The notes: generated by a model not told the origin, from the sequence alone. A stretch of DNA of 64,000 nt from Bettongia penicillata ogilbyi (GCA_023548195.1 JAJHZJ010000252.1:5888242-5952241), one strand, 5' to 3'; positions 11,901 through 23,857 are shown, counted from the first letter of the stretch. Translations and numbers: made by a program.

Positions 11901-12824
11901 CTACTATCATTCTGGCTTTATAATAAAGTTATATGTCTTCTCAAGCTTTAATAATTTTAGCCTGTTCTTTGGGCTACAAACTCAATAAGCTTTGTGATGG
12001 ATTACCACCAGTCACTTACCTGAGAGAATCCTTATTTCTTTTTTTAAATTATTTTTGTTAATATTCTAGTATCTTGTCTGCCTAATTTGACTCTTGAATT
12101 GACTTAAGCAGGAGATGCCACAAAGTGAGGGAAGGACAATGCAAAGGAACACTAAAATTAAGGTGTTTTTGGGTTGGTTTTTTTTTTTATTAATGTGACA
12201 ATTTGAAAATCCATGCTCTCCCTATCTCAATTTAGTAAGTTAATTTAAGAATTGACTTAATTTCTTTGTTCCCCAGTTAAGCATTTATTGCTATAATTTT
12301 ATTTGGTTTACTTGCTCACTTGTTTGCTTGGTTTTTTAATCCAGAAAAAAAAAATGAGTGTGTTTGCTGGCTTCTCTAATCAGCAGCTTAGAACAGAGAA
12401 CTAGTGGATGAAATACTGTTGTAAAACTTCCTCAGGTCATGCATCCTGTCGGGGTGGTTTTCTCTTATCTCTCAAAAACATAGTAAAGAAACAAAGAGAA
12501 GCCGAAGCTTGTTCCTCTGGATACAGACTTGTTATGCATGCAATTCCTTATCTCAGAGCACAGACCAGACCTTCCCTAGGGTCTATAGATCAGTAAATGA
12601 AAAGAAAAACAGGGCTCATTATAGGTAGGTATGGGGGGCTGGGGAGGGAACGGTTTTTGTTGTTTTTCTTCCTTCCAAACATACAAGGCAGGGAAATAAG
12701 TCTATGGATTCTCTTAAATATACCTCCTCCCCACCCCCATTCATACATTCACTTGCTATTAAAACCTACCACTTATGGAAAAAAGATAAGGCATTACAAT
12801 TATGTCTTTCATTTTAGAAATAGA

Positions 12825-13075
12825 AATAGTTAGCATTTATACAGAGTTTACTATGTGCCAGGCGCAATCCAATCATTACCTTATTTTATCCTGACAACAA
12901 CCCTGGGGGGTTGCGCTATTATTATCCCCAATTAATAACAGAGGAAACTAAGGCAAAGAGATATGAAGTGACTTGCTCAGAGTCTCACAGCTAATGTTTC
13001 TGAGGCTAAATTTAACTCTGGCATCTACATTCCAGGGCCAGTGTGCTATCAAGTGTGTCATGTAACTGCCTTATA
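12825..13075 (-). mobile_element. MIR/CORE-SINE
   Basis: TAGCATTTATACAGAGTTTACTATGTGCCAGGCGC, CTGACAACAACCC, AGTGACTTGCTCAGAGTCTCACAGCTAAT and GTGTGCTATCAAG in antisense order. Confidence 0.8.
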
Positions 13076-13079
13076 AATA

Positions 13080-14780
13080 GTCATTAGGGTGGGTACCTTT
13101 AAGGTGAAAAGAGTGGAGGGGGATTGCTATGAAGGCTCCTTTGTGCATTTAAGCCATTGCAAAGAGAGAGCATATGATAAAACTGCCTTTCGGTGACTGA
13201 GTTTCATTGTCCTATCTGAAAGTAGAAGATGCTCTAGAGTGTATTTAAAGTTACGATGATTCCTTAGCCCATTGTTCCCAGTTCTGTCTGTCAATCAATG
13301 TTGGAGAATACAACACCAAGCCTGTAGATTTTTGTATTACCTGCTGTGTGTCACACACCCCTACCTGTGACATGTACCCTTACCTGCACATTGCACCTCT
13401 TGCCACCTTGGTGAGGAAATGAGATGTGAAGACCCAGCCTTTTTCTCTGAGGTGAACCTACCCGAATTGTCTTTGAAGTTCCCAATAAAAGGTGGCCCTC
13501 CCTTGAAGCCATCACTGATGTCCAAGGATGTCTTGCTACAAAACTCCTTTAATTCTCTGTTCTTACTTTTGCTTCATTAATCAGGGTGAAATCTCAGATG
13601 AAGAATTTTCCTTTTAACAAGCAAATACTAAGGAAGGTATAAAGTAAGTGTGAAGGTTCTTTGATTTGGGTAAAATTCAAACAACTATTGAATTGTGAAA
13701 ATTTAGAGCTAACAGGATCTTGTGTGATCAAGTGCTTCCTTTTAAACAGGAGAGAAACTAAGGCCCAAAATGTCAGTCTGAGAATACCAGAAAAGGGGAA
13801 CAGCTGTGCAAGGGGAAGGGGGGGAGAACACAGCTGCTCAGAGCTGCCCATTAATCCCTAGAGCTTTGTCAGGGGAAAAAAAGGAAGAAATGGGACGAGT
13901 TCCCAGTGCTGGCATTTGAAAGAATCATTGGGAGAGAAAACTAGCTAGCCTCAGGAGGTACTGAGAAAAGAAAGGAAGATGATGTCGCATTTAGAATGAT
14001 TCAGTTGTGTGAATAAGAAGGGAGAGGAAATGTGTGAATGGGAGCCATGACACCTGTGTGTAGGAGTGACAGTAGCTTGGAATCCCCAGTGCTTTGGATG
14101 TCAGTGTTTCTAGTTAAAACTGAGAAAATCAAAGTGAGTCAAGGCTAGGGTTATTACTCCAGCAGGTGTACATGCTTCAAGTGTAAGGACTTTGCTGGGT
14201 TAGGGGTTCTTTGCCCTAGTTCCCCACCCCACAGGCAGTGATGGCAAAGGGTTTTTAATCAGATTGTCTTGTATCATTGATCTTAATTAACTGCTTTCTG
14301 GGCTTCCTCTACTCTCCACAAGTGAAGCCTTAGGGTCCAAAGCTTATAGGGGGAAACCAAGCCTCTGGCTGTGAGGGAGTGCATGAAGAGACCCTGACAC
14401 AGAAAGGTGAGATTGAATTCCTCTGGGTTCCAGAGCTAGAGTTCCATCTTTCTTTCCAGATATGCTTTCACTACACCACATTTCTAATATGTCCATAAGT
14501 TTTTGATTCTTCTTGTGTGGGATAAAAAGACTCTTACTCAAAATCTTAAATAAATGAAGAGGCTTCTCAATAAGAACAGAAAGAAAAAGATTTATTACGT
14601 CCTTCCACCAGGTCAGGGAACCTTATGGAAGGAGGCAATTTACAGAAATTGAAAGTGGGTGTCAGCACCATGCAACTCATTCTGTTTAATGATGTTTGTT
14701 GAACTGAATTGAACAATTTGGATGAAGTGGAAGAATGTTTAGAAAATTGTGTAAGATAAGGCTAGAGACATCAGAAGGGA
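13080..14780. other. Mostly unclassified intron
   Basis: No gene seen. 13295-13595 contains an AATAAA (13482) followed by a T/C-rich stretch and could be a decayed LTR, but there is no second copy in the window to test it. 13705-13800 vaguely resembles an antisense MIR. Confidence 0.4.
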
Positions 14781-14784
14781 AACC

Positions 14785-14995
14785 ACTGAAGAAAAGGGAG
14801 AGATTCTTAACCTCCAAGGGGGTTCATAGACATATTTCAGGAGATTTATAAACTCGGATAGGGAAAAAAAAAAGACTTTATATCTTTATTTTCCACTAAC
14901 CTCTAATGGAAACTTAGCACTTCTTTAAATTGTCTAAAAATACAATTCTAAGAAAAGGTACAGAAAAGGTCTAGAGTGACTTCATAAAGCAAGAA
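14785..14995. mobile_element. hAT-like nonautonomous DNA transposon fragment
   Basis: GAGATTCTTAACCTCCAAGGGGGTTCATAGA, TTTATAAACTCGGATAGG, ATCTTTATTTTCCACTAACCTCTAATGGAAA match an ancient mammalian MITE seen in many introns. The subfamily name is not certain. Confidence 0.5.
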
Positions 14996-15654
14996 GAAAG
15001 GTGTCTTGTATACAAATATTTTCGTTGCCAGAAAACCAGAAGCATCACCAGCAGGCAACTCTTTCAATGCACATCAGGAGTACTGTGTACCAAGGTATGA
15101 CTGGCTGACGATCCTTAGCCAAAAGGGTTTTGTTTGACATATTTTTAATTACTTATCAAGTGGAGCACACCTGGCTAGATAAAGTCTCTTCTGTCTGAAT
15201 TTACTTGGTGTTTTCTGACTATTATGCATGGAAAGTAAAGTAAGAGAGGAGTTTGAAGGAGTCAGGGGAGTTTTTAATTACCCATAAGTCAGTAAAGTGA
15301 TTGAACAGAGGAATTTGGTTCTGAAAATTTATGTGAGGAAATTATTTCAAAGCTGGTGCTTTTCCATCCTGATGTTTAAAAAGAAATGCAAACCAGGAAA
15401 AGGTGAAGAACCAGTAGAGAAAAACAGGTCTTAATCCATTGTCATACAATAACCAACAAAAGCAAATATTTATAATATCTTCTGGTAATGCTGTATGCAC
15501 TCAGTGTCTTCAGGATGGAGTTAGTATTCAACTTTCAAAAGCTTTCTAGATGGCTTTGTTAGAGCCAAAAGGACCCATGAAACCTAATTCCAACACTATT
15601 TTTCATTCTGTTTTAGAGTAATGGAGTTCTTTACTAAGTATATTTTTTCTTTTG

Positions 15655-15780
15655 CAAGGCAATCAGACTTGCCCCAGGTCACACAACTAGTGTCAAGTGT
15701 CTGAGGTTGAATCTAAACTCAGATCCTCCTGACTTGAGGGCAGCTAGTACTCTATCCAATGTTCCACCCAGCTGCCCATA
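15655..15780 (-). mobile_element. Marsupial tRNA-derived SINE, 5' part
   Basis: CTTGCCCCAGGTCACACAACTAGTGTCAAGTGTCTGAGG ... CCACCCAGCTGCCCA: the antisense of the tRNA-derived head. Confidence 0.8.
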
Positions 15781-15904
15781 TTTTTAATATTAAAAAAAAA
15801 TTGCTGGCAGCTCATTCCTACATATCAGCATGCAGCTGTATGCCTTAGTTGCTAGGACATATGGTCATGAAGAGTTCTCATAGTGCTTGACTGAGGAATC
15901 AGAA

Positions 15905-16165
15905 TAATGAATATTAATAGCTAGCATTTACATATCACTTTAAGGTTTGCAAAACATATTACAAATATTTCATTTTATCTTTACAACAACCATAGGAGGT
16001 TTTCAAATCTAGAAGGTATCATTATCCCCACTTTACAAAAGGGGAAAACTGAGACACCTCTCCCTGCCAAAGTAGAAAGATTTACAGTCACCCAGCTAAT
16101 AACTGTCTCAGACTGGAATGAAACTCTTCCTGACTTTGGATCTACTGCTCTATGATAGCCTTTCC
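15905..16165 (-). mobile_element. MIR/CORE-SINE
   Basis: ATTAATAGCTAGCATTTACATATCACTTTAAGGTTTGCAAAAC, TTTACAACAACCATAGGAGG, ATTATCCCCACTTTACA, ACAGTCACCCAGCTAATAACTG. Confidence 0.8.
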
Positions 16166-16194
16166 TTTCAATGAAACTAATTTACAACTCTAAA

Positions 16195-16219
16195 TGTGTG
16201 TGTGTGTGTGTGTGTGTGG
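16195..16219. repeat. (TG)n microsatellite
   Basis: About 12 TG units. Confidence 0.9.
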
Positions 16220-16224
16220 TTCAA

Positions 16225-16380
16225 ACCTGATTTTACCAATGTAGAGAATTCAGTGTAGAAATTGATCTTCCAATGAACAGTAGGTCATACAAGAGGCCCT
16301 CCTATGATGCTTACTACTCGACCATGGGCAAGTTAATAACTTCCCTCAGCCTCAGTTTCCTCATCTGTAAAATGAAGGGA
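16225..16380 (+). mobile_element. MIR fragment
   Basis: ACTCGACCATGGGCAAGTTAATAACTTCCCTCAGCCTCAGTTTCCTCATCTGTAAAATG: the sense MIR core. The open frame across 16273-16683 is a by-product of this and the adjoining L2. Confidence 0.7.
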
Positions 16381-16384
16381 TTGG

Positions 16385-16535
16385 AGTATTTTAAGTCAAA
16401 TCAAGTCAAGAAGCATTTATTAAGCATCTGCTATTTACCAGACACTTTGCTAAGGCCTAGGGATACAGGGAAAGGCAAAACAAACAGACCCAGGTCCCTG
16501 CTTTCAAGAAGCTTACAGTCTAATGAGGGGGACTA
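16385..16535 (-). mobile_element. L2 3' end
   Basis: AAGCATTTATTAAGCATCTGCTATTTACCAGACACTTTGCTAAGG ... CCCTGCTTTCAAGAAGCTTACAGTCTAATG is the antisense of the L2 terminus. Confidence 0.75.
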
Positions 16536-16994
16536 CTGTAATGTTAATGGAATGAGAAGATCTTTCCTGCCCATTAATAGGCCTATGGCACCTGCTTTGG
16601 ATGATGACTGCTGTGATGGAGCCCATGATGGGAGGAGCTTGCCAAATAAGTGTAGCAGGAAGGGTGGAACAGGAAGAGAGTGAGGCAGAGCAGCTAGCAT
16701 GAGTGAGAGAGGGAGGAATTTTGCCCAGGGGAGTTTGTTTATGGGGAGGCCTAATGGAGGAAATGATTGGGGATCTTGGAGGGAAGACTTGGGGATGTTG
16801 GTGCTCTCTGGAACCATCATGGAACTGACTTTCTGGCATCTGAACAAATATCTTGGTTTCATCTTTGAGGAAGAGAGTTTGTTATATTTTGCAATTCAAC
16901 CCTGGAAATATGTCTGCATATTCATAGCAGCTGCTGTGGGTATCACATTGGCAATATAACTACATGCAAACTATTCACAAAAAAAGAGACATAT

Positions 16995-17190
16995 ACAAGA
17001 TAAATCGGAGATTTATCCTGCTCACTCCTAGGTTTAGATTTTCAACTTTGTAGTCTCAGAAAGTTGCCTAGAGGCATTGTAAAACTAAGTGACCTATCCA
17101 TGGCCTCCCAGCTGCTATGTGTTGGAGACAGAACTTGAAATCAGGTCTTACTTCAAGGCTGACATTTTTAATCCATTAGGCTATTTTGCT
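16995..17190 (-). mobile_element. MIR-like fragment
   Basis: AAACTAAGTGACCTATCCATGGCCTCCCAGCTGCTATGTG ... CTTGAAATCAGGTCTTACTTC in antisense MIR order. Confidence 0.55.
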
Positions 17191-17254
17191 GTTCTTGATT
17201 AGTCGTTTAGATGTTTTTGTTGTATTTTTTTTTCTGTTTCTATGGTTCTATAAC

Positions 17255-17385
17255 AAGAGGCAGTGTGGAGTGGTGGGTAGAGTTAGCCAGAGTCAGGAAG
17301 ACCTGGATTCCGTGCCCTCCTCTGACACATGTTGATTAGGTGAACTTTAGTCATTTAACCTTTCAGTGGTCCCAGGAATCTAAGT
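17255..17385 (+). mobile_element. MIR fragment
   Basis: GCAGTGTGGAGTGGTGGGTAGAGTTAGCC, GTCAGGAAGACCTGGATTCC, AGTCATTTAACCTTTCAGTG. Confidence 0.65.
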
Positions 17386-17769
17386 GGCAGCAAAGTTACT
17401 GGCCTGCACTGACAGAAGGCATTCCTTTATAGAAAGGAGTTCGTTGTGTTAAAAGAAAAGAATGTTACTAATTTTACTGGAACTGTGGCTTGGAATCAGG
17501 AAGACCACTGTTTGAGTCTTGCTTCTGGCAGCTAATGTGTGTCCAGTAAGTAACTTAGTCTCTTATTACCCCTGGCAATTCTTTATGAAGAAATTGCAGG
17601 TCAGTTACTGAGCTGGTGATACAGGTTCACAAGCACTGGAATTTATATGGCACTTTAAAGTTTGCAAGATGCTTTATATTCAGCATCTCATCGGAGTTTA
17701 CAACACCTGCAGGAAGGTTAAGAAACTTTCTGTTCAAAGTGGTTCCTTTATTCTACTTAGGTTTGTATT

Positions 17770-17905
17770 TCCTTTGATTTTTGCTCTATATAATATGCCT
17801 CAAAAGTCAGGAAACCTGAACTTGAAACCTGGCTCTGACTCCTACTACCTGTGTGACCATGGGCAAGTTATGTCATTTCTTTGTACCTTAGTTTTCCCAT
17901 TTGTA
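17770..17905 (+). mobile_element. MIR fragment
   Basis: AACCTGAACTTGAAACCTGGCTCTGACTCCTACTACCTGTGTGACCATGGGCAAGTTATG ... CATTTGTAAAATG. Confidence 0.75.
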
Positions 17906-17907
17906 AA

Positions 17908-18115
17908 ATGTTTTTCAGTCATTTTTTAGCCTTGTCTGATTCTTTATGACCCCATTTGGGGTTTTCTTGGCAAAAGTACTAGTTTGCCATTTCCTTCTCC
18001 AGATCATTTTACAGATGAGGAAACTGAGGCAAACGTTTAAATGACTTATTCAGGCTCACACAGCTAGTAAGTATCTAAGGACAGATTAGAGCTCAGGAAT
18101 ACTCATCACAAGAAC
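17908..18115 (-). mobile_element. Marsupial SINE (THER/MAR-like)
   Basis: TCAGTCATTTTTTAGCCTTGTCTGATTCTTTATGACCCCATTTGGGGTTTTCTTGGCAAA, TTGCCATTTCCTTCTCCAGATCATTTTACAGATGAGGAAACTGAGGCAAAC. Confidence 0.85.
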
Positions 18116-18334
18116 CAATGGCTGAACATGTGCCAACCCATCCTATTTGAAAATAAACATTAGACCCTCACCCTACTGATGGTGTCAGTAGTTTCATCTT
18201 AGTAGATAAAAGATAGTAAATAAATAGAGGTATGTGCATGTTGGGAATTTTTTTTTTGTCCAGACTTGTGATTTCATCAGTGTGCAATATGGAAAAACCA
18301 GCAACTTACATATAATTTATGGTGTTAGAGAATT

Positions 18335-18450
18335 GAGTTGCTTTGGGTGGTAAGAAGTTAAATGATTTATCCAAGGTCACAAAGCTAGTATAAAGCAGAG
18401 ACAGTACTTGATCTCAGGTCTTCATGACTCCAGTGAAACCTACTATACCA
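18335..18450 (-). mobile_element. MIR-like fragment
   Basis: AAGAAGTTAAATGATTTATCCAAGGTCACAAAGCTAGTA ... TCTCAGGTCTTCATGACTCC. Confidence 0.6.
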
Positions 18451-18464
18451 CCTCTCATATAAAC

Positions 18465-18555
18465 GTGTATATGTGTATGTACACATACAGATACACATAA
18501 CTACACATGTATGTGTGGATACACACACACATAGACATGCATAATGTATATATAA
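18465..18555. repeat. Compound TG/CA/TA microsatellite
   Basis: Degenerate TATGTGTATGTACACATAC-type sequence. Confidence 0.75.
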
Positions 18556-18994
18556 CAAATTTAATTAGATGCTCCCACAATAATACTGTAGCTTGAAAAA
18601 ATAGATTCAAAAATAATATTTGTGGATAAATGAATGTCTAGACAAATAATAAGTTATTCAGTGACAGATTTACATCTCAGCCCTCCACTAAAATGGCCTT
18701 ATCAAGAAAACTGTCACTTTGACTTTTTCCCTCAAACAAGCATTATCTGTGCTTTGGGAATCTGAGCTTCCTTGGAAAATTTATGTTGACCACTCCTGAT
18801 GTGACTGGTGTTTCAGAGCACTTGATAGATGGCACCCTTTGAATTTCTGCCTTCAAGGAATTTTTCATTTTCTGCTCATCACCCCAGAGTTAACCACTCT
18901 CCATTCATCTTCCTCCTATACCATCTGTGACTCTTTAGCACTGCTCCGAGCAACGTTTCAAAGGCAATGAAAGAATCAGAAATACGGAGATCTA

Positions 18995-19440
18995 GTCTAT
19001 GTCTTTTTTCACCATATTCTATAGTCTCTCTGCCATAGGCTATAATACATTTTTTATTTAAAAATATTTTATTTTGAATTTAAGAAATAAAAGATGATTA
19101 TGCATGAAAATACAAGACTATCATGTACAATTTGTTATTCCTTTTAAATATATAATAGTTATTGCATAACTTTCTTGTACCCCCCATTTTTTTTCTTCCC
19201 TCCACCCTAGAGATGGCTACCTTTAGACACAAATGTGTGTATGTATGTATCTATTTATCTAATTACATACATACATACACATATATTTTACATTTACATG
19301 TATACAAATGTATATATAGACATATTTTGTATATGTGTGTGTATATATGTATATGTGTATAGATATACCATATATATGTAAAACCATTCTATATATACTT
19401 CTATCACTTCTGTCTCTAGATGCAGATTTAAAAGGTCATC
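18995..19440 (-). mobile_element. LINE-type 3' tail (family A, copy 2) with embedded TG/TA microsatellite
   Basis: The minus strand shows the family-A order: CATCTAGAGACAGAAGTGATAGAAG, a long TATG/TGTG tract, GGTAGCCATCTCTAGGGTGG, TATATTTAAAAGGAATAACAAATTGTACATG, ATGCATAATCATCTTTTATTTC and an AAATAAAAT-rich end at the low-coordinate side. Confidence 0.6.
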
Positions 19441-19847
19441 AGTTTGTATTAACAATGCTCCAACAAACAAGCCACATTTTCAGGAATAGAATACACAAAT
19501 TCAAATTTATTAAAGTCACTAATATCCTATTTCCATCAGTTCTCCTGTTCTGAACTAGAGACAGGTTGAAGGAGGTAGGTTAAAAAAGAGTCAAACTGCT
19601 CACTGGCAGGTACAGATAAAATCAACTGAAGTGACTGAAATTGCCTTCTTTGTCTCAGTCATAAAGGACTTTTTAGAGGATAGAGCCATGATCAGTCCTT
19701 GTATTTAAAGAAAGGGGAAAGGAATACTAAAATAAAAAAGAGTGACTTATGTATGTGCCTATCACCTACATGATATGGAGAATGATGCAAAGAATTGGGG
19801 AAGATCTTATGGAAATGTTTCTTCACTTAGCATGTATATTTACTTTT

Positions 19848-19990
19848 GGGCAATGGATAAAGCATGGGGCCTAAAGCCAGAAGATGAGTCTTCTTGAGTT
19901 CAAATCTGACTTTAGACACTTACTAGCTATGTGACCTTGGGCAAGTCACTTAACCCTGTTTGCCTTAGTTTCCTCATCTGTAAAATGAGC
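19848..19990 (+). mobile_element. Marsupial tRNA-derived SINE, 5' part
   Basis: TGGATAAAGCATGGGGCC, GAGTTCAAATCTGACTTTAGACACTTACTAGCTATGTGACC, TCATCTGTAAAATGAGC, then interrupted by the LTR at 19991. Confidence 0.8.
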
Positions 19991-20558
19991 TGTGAGAGAA
20001 ATGATTATTAATAACCAATTATTAATATGAGGGAATCCAGGGGTTTTTTTCCTTTTCTATTTCCTCATTCAAAGCCCAGTCCTTGTAAAGGGTTGACAAT
20101 GAAACATTCTCCTCCATCTTGGGGTGGGATGCCCACCCAACTGAGAGAGCTTATTTCTGATTAAGGGGTAAAGAGAATTTAATCTAAGTGAATTCCAGCC
20201 CATTGTTCCACTCAGGTAAGACTGGATGGAGATGGATCCCTTTGTATAGATTGCCAGAAAGAAGAAGTAGTCTGACTTGAGATGAGTCTTTTTGTTCAAC
20301 ACTGACAACAGGGTCCTCCAGCCCCTCATTAGAGTAAGCCCACCTCTCATTATAACATTCATTCTCTCATTAATTGTTAACAAGAGTTGTTACAAGAGTA
20401 CCACTCTTCCAAGGGTATTTAAGCACTGAATGATCTCAATGATTTCTCTTTGGTTTCCAAAAGAGCTACTGACCTCAATTTATTATTTGCTAGCTATTAT
20501 TAATAAGTTATTATTAATTACCCAGAAACTTTGTCTCTCAAGCTTTTCATTCATTTCA
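19991..20558 (+). mobile_element. Solo LTR inserted in a SINE
   Basis: About 568 bp starting TGTGAGAG and ending TTTCA, placed exactly where a tRNA-derived SINE is split. The SINE body runs to 19990 and resumes at about 20560. A TATTTAAG TATA-like box at about 20417 is followed by a short R/U5-like part, which suggests plus orientation. No coding sequence. No clean target duplication is visible. Alternative: an unclassified non-LTR insertion. Confidence 0.55.
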
Positions 20559-20655
20559 ACTAGAGAAGCAAATGACAAACTATTTTAGTATCTTTGCCAA
20601 GAGAACTCTAAATAGGGTCACAGGAAGAGTAGAACACAACTGAAAAAATGACTCA
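20559..20655 (+). mobile_element. Marsupial tRNA-derived SINE, 3' part (continuation)
   Basis: AGAGAAGCAAATGACAAACTATTTTAGTATCTTTGCCAAGAGAAC ... CAACTGAAAAAATGACTCAAC is the 3' half of the same SINE, seen intact in other copies such as 43225-43472. Confidence 0.75.
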
Positions 20656-20779
20656 ACAAATTTTTACCTCTCCAAAAGCATATTTATCATATATGACAAT
20701 CCCTTTTCTTTTAGTACAGCTTCAGCTCTAACCTTTAAGAGGCTAAAAACTTGGTATCAATTAGCTTTGTTCCAATGTG

Positions 20780-20935
20780 AGAAGGACGTAGGAAGGAAGA
20801 GTAGATAGAGGCAATACTAACCCTCTGACTTTGAATATGTCACTGTGCTCTTCTAGGCTTAGTGTCCTAATCTGTACAATGAAGGGGTTCGGGCTCTATG
20901 TATGATCTAAGTCCTAACACTCCACAATTCTATAC
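20780..20935 (+). mobile_element. MIR fragment
   Basis: TTGAATATGTCACTGTGC ... TTAGTGTCCTAATCTGTACAATGAAGGGG ... CTAAGTCCTAACACTC. Confidence 0.55.
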
Positions 20936-21309
20936 CTTAACACAGAGGAAGGCTAAAAGTCTTAGTGCCGCTTTAAGCTATTAAAATTTAAATGATAAGT
21001 AATAAAAACTTACATAGTAAAAAGTTTTACTAGCTAAAAATGGCACTAAGACTTTTGGGACCCCCTGTAATGTTACAGTTTGATACAGTGAAAACACTAC
21101 TGTACCTAAAGCCAAAAAGTTTGGATTTGAAATCCACTCCGCTAACCTGTGTGTGCGTACACATGCACACATGTGCACAACTCAGATCAGTATAAATTTT
21201 GTGACCTTGAACAAAGCAGTCTTACCCTGAGTGTCAGTTTCTTCATCTGTAAAATTGGTTTGATAACTCATGTTGATTTCCTCAGGTCTGCTGTGACAGA
21301 AATGTAAAA

Positions 21310-21570
21310 CTTAAAACTATGAGGGACTAGAACAATGGATAGTGTGCTGAGCCTGGAGTTCAAATCCTGCCTCAAGACACTTATTAGTTGTGTGACCCTG
21401 GGCAAGTCATTTAACCACTCCCAGAGACGGGCTTTAGTTTCCTCATCTGCAGAATGGGAATAATAATAGCACCTATCTCCCAGGGTTATTGTGAGGATAA
21501 AATAATATAATATTGGCAAAGAGCTTTGCAAACCTAAAAGTTCTAGCTAGAATTATTTATTACTACAGAA
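21310..21570 (+). mobile_element. tRNA-headed MIR SINE
   Basis: GGACTAGAACAATGGATAGTGTGC, CTTATTAGTTGTGTGACCCTGGGCAAGTCATTTAACC, AATAATAGCACCTATCTCCCAGGGTTATTGTGAGGATAAAATAAT, GCAAAGAGCTTTGCAAACC. Confidence 0.8.
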
Positions 21571-22754
21571 ATATGAATGTTCAGTTCTTCATACTCTTGG
21601 AATCATGAGCATTTCCTCCTACTGACCCACAACTCTGACCAGGTGGTCTTTTTAAAAATTTTTTTTAAATTTTATGGAATTGCTCCTCATAGTCTGACCA
21701 AGTGAATTAAATAAGAAAAATGGAAAATGAAAAACAAAGACAAAAACAAGTTAAAATTGAGTATTATAAGTGTAAAAGACACTGGGGTAGTTGCCAGAGT
21801 TGTCTTATTCCTGTTGATAAAAATCTGAAATTCAACGTATCCATAACCAGACCTTAGGGATCCTCAGATCCAAGAGTTCCCAGATTTCAGACCACAAACT
21901 TTTGGGTTGCCCAATAAATTTTGCAAGAGGTCACTGACTATCCATCCATACAAACCTACTGTTATTTTTATGTCTGTATTCCCATAAAAATACAAAGCAT
22001 GACTCAGTATAAGAGCTAAGGGAGCATATATTCCATAGACTACATAAATATCTTACATATATATTTGTCATTATTTTTCAAGTATATGTAGATGCCGTTA
22101 AGAGTAATCTAAACAATTCTTATACTCTAGGAGAGACAAGATGCTTTGGATGGATGAATTCCTTCCATTAACTCATCCCACAGCCCATACATACCTACCC
22201 CTCCCATGCAATGTGTATCTCTCTGTGTCCCTTTATGTTTACCACATGGTATCCAACCAGTGGCTTTCTTGAATTCTCTTAATTATAATACATCATGTGT
22301 ATTTCAGGGAGCATGTGGGCCAATTAACTATACATTGTTCATTCCCTTGGTCTCCTCGCATCACCCTCCCGTTTCCGCCCCAGGAGTATATTAATCCTTT
22401 ATACCACTTTGCCTGCTTAATTCCTTGTTTGTGAGAGGTTGTTGCTTCTCATGCCTGCCTTGTCATTGAGAATCACCTTTGGGTCATTTTCAGCCTCAAT
22501 CTCTGACACTATTAGCTCTCACCACTTGCAGCCATACAACAAAACTTCAACAAAAATTCATCTTAAAATGTTCCTGGATTCATAGTAGCTTTTTGTCCTC
22601 ATGTATTTTCTCTGTTGCAGATACTTAAGAGTTTAACTGTCATCATAAAGGTACAAGAAATGTATTGGATATTAAAGGAGATTTCATACTCAAAAACTTT
22701 GGTAACTATTATAAATTCCATTTAAGGCACTATTAATGTTATTAAAGTAAAACA

Positions 22755-23065
22755 TATGTTCATCCTTCATTGCCAAAGAAGACCATGCAAGAGAAATAAT
22801 GACACAAGTTGCACTTGACTTTGTTTTTTGAGTGAGAGAGGACTGTGCAGGTCTCCAGCCTGACTTCTCCTCCAGAGCCATCTGAATCCAGTGACCAGAT
22901 ATATTCATCAGGATGACTGGAGATGACCCAGGATGAGGCAATTGGGGTTAAATGACTTGCTCATGGTCACACAGCTAGGGAGTGTCAAGTGTCTGAGGTG
23001 AGATTTCAGGTTCTCCTGACTCCTGCACTGGTGCTCTATCCACTGCACCACCTAGCTGCCCTTAA
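22755..23065 (-). mobile_element. Full-length marsupial SINE with GAAGGATGAAC tail
   Basis: The minus strand reads from the head GGGCAGCTAGGTGGTGCAGTGGATAGAGCACC through TGTGTGACCATGAGCAAGTCATTTAACCCC to a distinct 3' part ending CTTTGGCAATGAAGGATGAAC. The tail matches the fragment at 9495-9705. Confidence 0.75.
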
Positions 23066-23094
23066 AGTAATATTGTTTAGAGTAATATCAATAA

Positions 23095-23275
23095 TATTAT
23101 AATATAGCATTATTCTGTTAAAGCCCTATTTTACAGATAAGGTAGCTAATGATAAGTTTAGGTAGCCCCGATAAGTTTAGTGACTTGTCCAAAGTAGTAC
23201 AGGCTAGATTCAAACTCATGTCCTCTGACTCCAAATCCCAATGCTCTTTCAGCTTTAAAGGCATCACCACACCAG
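23095..23275 (-). mobile_element. MIR fragment
   Basis: CCCTATTTTACAGATAAGG, AGTGACTTGTCCAAAGTAGTACAGGCTAGATTCAAACTCATGTCCTCTGACTCCAAATCC. Confidence 0.65.
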
Positions 23276-23734
23276 TCCTCATGAAGATACTAGAACTTTG
23301 TCACCAGAACAGGCAGACAAGACAGAAGAGGTAATATGTCAACAAAAGGGAGCAAATACCCCCTGAATAAGTAGTTAAGAGAGGGAGGTGATGGGATGGA
23401 GTTAGATGGAAAATCACAGGAAGCACTGCTTGGGTTGAAACCTGACTTGTTAATCAAAAAAATTTGAATCTCTCTCCGTGACTTGTCATGTGCAGTAGAA
23501 CATATGGCAATTTTACTTTTAGTACCAATGATCCAGCAGCAAGTATCTCTAAATAGACATTTCACATAACACTGCCAGATGTTTTAGAACTGAAAAAAAA
23601 GTTAGTACAGAACTAAGTACACTTATAAAAAAGAAAAAAACCACTGCCTACCCACAGAAATTCTCAGTTTCAGCAGATCCATAATAATCAATGATTTAGG
23701 GAAGCCTTTTTTTTGTTGTTTTCCCAATATATGT

Positions 23735-23798
23735 TCATACATATATTATATAATATATACACATACATATATGTGTATATATGTCTATATATATGTCT
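23735..23798. repeat. TA/CA compound microsatellite
   Basis: Repeated ATATAC/ATGTGTATATATG sequence directly before the hairpin at 23799. Confidence 0.75.
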
Positions 23799-23857
23799 AG
23801 GCAGGAAGTGACTGTCTATATCTGTATATCACAGATATAGACAGTCACTTCCTGCCT
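23799..23857. repeat. Perfect 27-bp inverted repeat with 5-nt loop
   Basis: Left arm 23799-23825, loop ATATC 23826-23830, right arm 23831-23857. All 27 positions pair without mismatch; the arms include GGCAGGAAGTGACTGTC and its reverse complement. Function unknown. Confidence 0.9.

Noticed and set aside
16273..16683. 136-codon frame
   Set aside because: It runs across a MIR core and an antisense L2 end; repeat-derived.
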